Shown piece by piece: positions 60,514 to 64,000 of a DNA stretch of 64,000 nt (within the stretch, counting starts at the first letter, position 1; every line of letters starts with the position of its first letter). The notes under the pieces are model-generated. The model saw only the letters and a program-made list of their open reading frames with translations. It did no database searches and had not been told where the DNA came from. A program made the translations under genes and the position numbers. The stretch spans positions 124,001 through 188,000 of the forward strand of contig CALXMF010000003.1 in assembly GCA_944389415.1 (NCBI GenBank), read 5' to 3'. Source of the stretch: an uncultured Spirochaetota bacterium. GTDB taxonomy: Bacteria; Spirochaetota; Spirochaetia; Treponematales; Treponemataceae.

Positions 60514-61116
60514 ATGGCTATTTGGAACAATGATAAGAAAACGGAGAAAAAAAACAGTAAGCAATCCTCTGTAGATCTGTCTGATGTGATTAAGGGGATG
60601 CAAAAGGCAGTGAATGAGGCTCAGAAGATGCTTGAAACACACAATTTGAGATCACTGCGAAGTTTCTTTTATGAAGATGGCGATCCAAAAACTATTGAGC
60701 TGCATTTGAGTGATAAAAATTATCTTGAGATTCCTATTTTAGCACTGGCTAATCATAATTCGCTTGTTATTGATAAACTCTCAATGGAATTTGAAGCGAA
60801 AATTGAACAGGTCGGTATTCGAAGTGCTGAAGATTTACTTGAAGCCGTCACAAAAAATAATAAATCCTCTGGTACTGCACCTGAGGTGTCTGTTACCGAA
60901 GATACTGCTGTTTTTGGAATCGGTTTTGCCGGAGAACCAAACAGCAATATGCTGAAAGTAAAACTGGAATTTACAGCTGCGCCTCGTCCTGAAGGATTAT
61001 CGCGCATACTGGATGAATATAATAAGCTCGTTGTTCCTTTTACAGCGGCAGAAGGTGTGGATAATTCACCATGGAAAGATCACGACGACGGAGAACATTC
61101 ACAATATGAAATATAA
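60514..61116 (+). CDS. DUF2589-like protein A
   Basis: A 200-residue soluble protein. A charged, helical N terminus (VDLSDVIKGMQKAVNEAQKML) precedes a beta-rich core with IPILALANHNSLVIDKLSMEFEAKI. That core corresponds to the IQAPLL..IPIP.L.V....IDFQMEV segment of the two following paralogues. The C terminus shows LEFTAAPRPEGLSRILDEYNKL, shared with the third paralogue (PPEGLSRLLDVL). It lacks signal or membrane helices. Function is unknown. Start ATG 60514 follows GAAGGAG. It opens the operon behind the inverted-repeat region. Confidence 0.65.
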   Translation: MAIWNNDKKTEKKNSKQSSVDLSDVIKGMQKAVNEAQKMLETHNLRSLRSFFYEDGDPKTIELHLSDKNYLEIPILALANHNSLVIDKLSMEFEAKIEQVGIRSAEDLLEAVTKNNKSSGTAPEVSVTEDTAVFGIGFAGEPNSNMLKVKLEFTAAPRPEGLSRILDEYNKLVVPFTAAEGVDNSPWKDHDDGEHSQYEI

Positions 61117-61261
61117 CCGGAGACTGTATGTATAGCCACGTTCTTAATCATGATATGGTATGTGGCTTATCGGGGTACTGCTGCAGAAGTAATCCTAGAT
61201 AACAGATTCCGAAGAGTGGTTCGTTTTGAACCCATATATTAATTTATGAAGGAGGCCTTTT
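61117..61261. other. Intergenic hairpin region inside the DUF2589 operon
   Basis: A 145-base gap, the largest in this operon, with GCCAC (61135-61139) and GTGGC (61162-61166) flanked by matching AT bases. It could attenuate or process the transcript. No T-run or promoter of note is seen. AAGGAGG precedes the next GTG start. Confidence 0.35.
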
Positions 61262-61855
61262 GTGGGGCAAATTGCTGAAATGATGGGCGGACTGCCCATG
61301 AATGAGCTGATCGGTGCGCCGCTTGTGTCTGTTGTGGCTGCGCAGCGAGATCTGGCGCATGTAATGATCGATTATGTTCATGATGTTGGTTTCGATGATC
61401 AGAACAAAACAGCGGCACGTATGCTTGAGTTTAATATTAAGAAACCGGTTATCTCTGATGATCAGATAACAACAACTGATCTTAGTATTCAGGCACCTGT
61501 GCTTGGACTTTTACCGATGCCGTCACTGCTGGTAGATCATGTAGCGATTGATTTTCAAATGGAAGTATCATCCGCAACTGCTGAAAAATCAAATACCAGT
61601 GCAGAAGCTTCCGCATCTGCTTCTGGCGGTTTCTGGGGCGTCAAGGTGTCAGTCAGCGGAAAGGTATCGACGAGTAAAGAAAATACTCGGTCTACCAATC
61701 AGACAGCGAAATATCAGGTACATGTGGAAGCAAATCAGCAGCCAGCAACTGAGTGTTTGGGAAAACTGATGGATATGCTTGCTTCATGTACAGAGCCTGT
61801 CAGAATTGAAAAGAGTTCTACAGGTGGAACTTCTTCAAAATCTGAAGCTGCATAA
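61262..61855 (+). CDS. DUF2589 domain protein B
   Basis: A 197-residue protein that fits DUF2589: MNELIGAPLVSVVAAQRDLAHVMIDYVHDVGF at the start, LSIQAPVLGLLPMPSLLVDHVAIDFQMEV in the core, then a Ser/Ala-rich linker (about residues 100-130) and TNQTAKYQVHVEANQQPATECLGKLMDML. It starts with GTG at 61262 behind AAGGAGG. No enzymatic motif is visible. It is probably a beta-sandwich structural or binding protein in the cytoplasm. Together with A and C it forms a family of three. Confidence 0.75.
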   Translation: MGQIAEMMGGLPMNELIGAPLVSVVAAQRDLAHVMIDYVHDVGFDDQNKTAARMLEFNIKKPVISDDQITTTDLSIQAPVLGLLPMPSLLVDHVAIDFQMEVSSATAEKSNTSAEASASASGGFWGVKVSVSGKVSTSKENTRSTNQTAKYQVHVEANQQPATECLGKLMDMLASCTEPVRIEKSSTGGTSSKSEAA

Positions 61856-61871
61856 GCGGACATAGGAGACC

Positions 61872-62411
61872 ATGATGGCAAATAGCGGAATTTCTGAAAA
61901 AAAGAATTTCGAAACTGACATTTCAATCGCAGATCTGATTGCTGCACCGCTGACAGCAGCAGCCGAAGCACAACTGAATCTGGCTCGAAGTACTGTTGAA
62001 TTTATTCATTCTGTCGGAATTCAAAAAGATAGTACCGGCCGGGAAACAGCCAGAAACTTGTCTTTTACGGTTCAGGCTCCAGCAAAAGAAGGCGGAAGTA
62101 TGAACGAATTATCTATTCAGGCACCGCTGCTTGCCATCGTTCCGATTCCAAATCTTGCGGTTGAAGAGGTATGTATCGACTTTCAGATGGAAGTTACTTC
62201 TACAAGTAAAGTTCAAACGCAGGTTGAACAACAGGAAGAACTGTCTTCTCATGTAGCTGTGTGCGGAAAAGTATCATCGAGCGCAGCTCAGACACGTGAT
62301 TCAAATCAGAGCGCGAAGTATCAAATTCAGGTAAAGGCCCGTAAACAGGAACCCCCTGAAGGATTAAGCCGATTGCTTGATGTGCTTGCGGCAACAGTGC
62401 AGGGACAATAA
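61872..62411 (+). CDS. DUF2589 domain protein C
   Basis: A 179-residue DUF2589 protein: ISIADLIAAPLTAAAEAQLNLARSTVEFIHSVGI, LSIQAPLLAIVPIPNLAVEEVCIDFQMEV and SNQSAKYQIQVKARKQEPPEGLSRLLDVL. It is clearly paralogous to the preceding gene, with the Ser-rich linker replaced by a Gln/Glu stretch (TQVEQQEEL). ATGATG at 61872/61875 follows AGGAG; the second ATG has better spacing. It lies 16 bases after protein B. Confidence 0.75.
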   Translation: MMANSGISEKKNFETDISIADLIAAPLTAAAEAQLNLARSTVEFIHSVGIQKDSTGRETARNLSFTVQAPAKEGGSMNELSIQAPLLAIVPIPNLAVEEVCIDFQMEVTSTSKVQTQVEQQEELSSHVAVCGKVSSSAAQTRDSNQSAKYQIQVKARKQEPPEGLSRLLDVLAATVQGQ

Positions 62412-62438
62412 AACATTTTATTTTAAGGAGTATTGATT

Positions 62439-62699
62439 ATGAATGGAACAATAACAGATGTAGAAACAGGTGCTGCCTGCAGAGTGAAGAATATCCGTAT
62501 CTCAGATAATATTGGAGGTCAGGCAGATCCGATTGCTGACTATGAGTTCCTTTTAACCGGAAAGGAACGTACAGGACGGCTTGAATATCAGGTTAACGGC
62601 AGACCGTATTCTTATGAGATTAATTTGCCAGTTACAAACACTGTGCGTCCGGAAACAGTTTTGTTTGAATTTGTTCCCGGTCAAGGTGTGAGATTCTGA
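62439..62699 (+). CDS. Small beta-rich hypothetical protein
   Basis: An 86-residue protein, MNGTITDVETGAACRVKNIRI and later TGRLEYQVNGRPYSYEINLPV. Alternating hydrophobic residues suggest a small beta barrel. It has no signal peptide and no recognised family. ATG 62439 follows AAGGAG. It belongs to the DUF2589 operon, 27 bases after protein C. Confidence 0.6.
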   Translation: MNGTITDVETGAACRVKNIRISDNIGGQADPIADYEFLLTGKERTGRLEYQVNGRPYSYEINLPVTNTVRPETVLFEFVPGQGVRF

Positions 62700-62722
62700 T
62701 TATTTGTCGAAAGGAGTTTGTG

Positions 62723-63130
62723 ATGGCACCTTCTGAAAGCCGGCAAAAAGTTATGAAAATGCTTGGTGAGTATGGTTGTTATTTTTTATCACTCGTTCAT
62801 CTTGCAGAGAATATCACCGAAAAACGCATTGACGCTGTTGAGCAGTATCTTGAGGCACTGAATAAAAACTGGGTAGATCGTGAAGCGACACTGATTGACC
62901 CTGCTGCTGTACTTTCTCATATGACCGGCGGCCGATTTTCGGTAAAAAAAGAATCTGCTGATTATACCACTCAGAGGAATGAGTATGAAATTCTTCTGTT
63001 CATAAATGGTACTTATCAGCATTTTGTTCTGGGCGATGGTACCGGCGCTGTTTTATATGATCCGCTTGGCAATTCAAAAACAGTCGCAGTCGGAAAGCTG
63101 TCTGGAAAACGGATATTCAGCTGCACATAG
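62723..63130 (+). CDS. DUF261-like protein
   Basis: A 135-residue protein, MAPSESRQKVMKMLGEYGCYFLSLVHLAENITEKRIDAVEQYLEALNKNW. The GCYFLSL helix and later EILLFINGTYQHFVLGDGTGAVLYDPLG (a His and Asp in a papain/C39-like spacing) recall DUF261 proteins of Borrelia and Treponema. A Cys-His-Asp/Asn hydrolase is possible but not shown. AAGGAG precedes ATG 62723. It is the last gene before a hairpin. Confidence 0.6.
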   Translation: MAPSESRQKVMKMLGEYGCYFLSLVHLAENITEKRIDAVEQYLEALNKNWVDREATLIDPAAVLSHMTGGRFSVKKESADYTTQRNEYEILLFINGTYQHFVLGDGTGAVLYDPLGNSKTVAVGKLSGKRIFSCT

Positions 63131-63155
63131 CAGGCAGCTGTTTTAACACCGAAAG

Positions 63156-63179
63156 GAAAGGCCGTTCATACGGCCTTTC
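63156..63179 (+). terminator. Rho-independent-like terminator hairpin of the DUF2589 operon
   Basis: GAAAGGCCG (63156-63164) and CGGCCTTTC (63171-63179) form a perfect 9-base stem with a 6-base loop, 25 bases after the DUF261-like stop. Only a short T-rich stretch follows. Confidence 0.7.
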
Positions 63180-63204
63180 TGTGATTTACAGGTGGATTAT
63201 ATAA

Positions 63205-64000
63205 ATGGCGTATCTATTCTGTGATTCGTATAAACTGGGATTAAATATTGTGGCTATACAGAAAATATGCAGTGAACAAAATCTGAAACTTACTGTGGTG
63301 ACTAAAGCTGTATGTTCACGCCCTGATATAGTACAGTTTCTCATCCAAAACGCAGTACATTCGATTGCTGATACAAATATTTCAAATTTTGAACAAAATC
63401 TATTTGCCCCTGTGAGCAAAATTCTGCTTAGAATGAAGATAACGGATATTCCTTTTGTAACGGGGTGTGAACATCCTGTTTCTTATATTTATGTGTCTGA
63501 CAGCGGTATTCTTACCGCGCTGCAGGAGGAGTCATTTGTCCCTTCTGTTATCCTTCCAATAGAAGTTGGTGATCATCGTGATGGTATCGAACTGAACGAA
63601 CTTTCACATATCCTGAAACAATATAAGCGTCTGCCAATAGCGGGTGTTTCGGCTAATTTCAGTTGTCTGTCTCATCGTCTTCCAGATAAGCAATCACTTG
63701 AAATATTAGTTCATGCAGGGGAGGAATATGAACAGATTACCGGACGAAAAGCTATTGTATCCGCAGGAGGTTCTGTATTATGGGATTACATACGGTACGG
63801 ATATCTGCCTGAACAGATTACAGATGTGCGTTTAGGAGAAGCTGTTTTTCTTGGATATGATTCTGTAAGAGATAGAGCATTGCCCGGCCTGCGGCAGGAT
63901 GTGTGGTATCTGCTTGCTGAAACAGTAGAGACACGGTTGATAGAACGTCTGTTCAAAAAACAGATCCAACGGTGTGTCCTTGATTTTGGCAGTCTTGCAG
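63205..64000 (+). CDS. Alanine/ornithine racemase-type PLP enzyme, partial
   Basis: The frame is open from ATG 63205 (AGGTGG ribosome site) to the right edge, at least 265 residues. The start MAYLFCDSYKLGLNIVAIQ and the PLP-lysine segment VVTKAVCSRPDIVQFLIQ followed by IADTNISN match the N-terminal TIM-barrel of the alanine/ornithine racemase family. VGDHRDGIEL and GGSVLWDYIRYG fit the same fold. It should racemise a small amino acid. The second catalytic domain is beyond the window. Lying after a terminator, it may be transcribed separately. Confidence 0.75.
   Translation, partial: MAYLFCDSYKLGLNIVAIQKICSEQNLKLTVVTKAVCSRPDIVQFLIQNAVHSIADTNISNFEQNLFAPVSKILLRMKITDIPFVTGCEHPVSYIYVSDSGILTALQEESFVPSVILPIEVGDHRDGIELNELSHILKQYKRLPIAGVSANFSCLSHRLPDKQSLEILVHAGEEYEQITGRKAIVSAGGSVLWDYIRYGYLPEQITDVRLGEAVFLGYDSVRDRALPGLRQDVWYLLAETVETRLIERLFKKQIQRCVLDFGSLA

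Overview
The window looks like accessory-rich chromosome from a diderm bacterium, most likely a host-associated Treponema or another spirochaete. The evidence is indirect: LolA-like, MMPL and lipoprotein genes imply an outer membrane, a DUF261-like protein points to spirochaetes, and much of the left half resembles Firmicutes-type exchange genes. No rRNA or housekeeping marker settles the taxon. No tRNA, rRNA, CRISPR array or transposase was seen.

Region 1 (1-16 kb) is a GC-richer patchwork of small redox and detoxification genes: epimerase, Vat-type acetyltransferase, GrpB, bicupin lipoprotein, permease plus DUF362, Fe-alcohol dehydrogenase, flavodoxins, SDR, LysR, two aldo/keto reductases and a hydrolase. 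It is strongly decayed. Five genes are broken by one-base indels or a nonsense codon, another is truncated, and a kinase fragment repeats part of an intact copy. The bicupin and first aldo/keto reductase share an upstream box, suggesting a LysR-controlled regulon. Region 2 (16-22.7 kb) is a TetR-regulated cassette of two half-size ABC exporters and two SAM methyltransferases, with palindromic operators, followed by another copy of the P-loop kinase.

Region 3 (22.9-43.4 kb) is a defence island: Fic protein, DpnI homologue, McrBC, and a type I restriction locus of hsdR, two DUF262 genes, hsdM, rloA, rloB and hsdS. hsdM carries a nonsense codon in its SAM-binding motif and hsdS a one-base frameshift in a T-run, so the type I system looks switched off or dead. 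An MBL-fold protein with a Cys-rich insert follows. Two direct-repeat arrays with about two-helical-turn spacing sit upstream of fic and hsdR.

Region 4 (43.7-59.5 kb) is a complete-looking aryl polyene (APE) type II polyketide cluster with two ACPs, a membrane-protein/AMP-ligase fusion, two dehydratases, glycosyltransferase, acyltransferases, thioesterase, LolA/MMPL export genes, PPTase, two ketosynthases, ketoreductase, methyltransferase and chain-length factor. No starter-supply gene is visible. Most genes overlap by a few bases; a hairpin and a strong promoter split off a second unit at 56.3 kb.

Region 5 (59.5-64 kb) is the most interesting. A tyrosine recombinase is divergent from an operon of three DUF2589-type proteins, a small beta-rich protein and a DUF261-like protein, followed by a PLP racemase. 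Between them, two 23-bp sites, each an inverted-arm site with an ACAAC core, lie in inverted orientation around a 113-bp segment carrying a consensus -35. The geometry predicts that inversion would move the promoter from the recombinase to the DUF2589 operon, that is, a phase-variable promoter switch.
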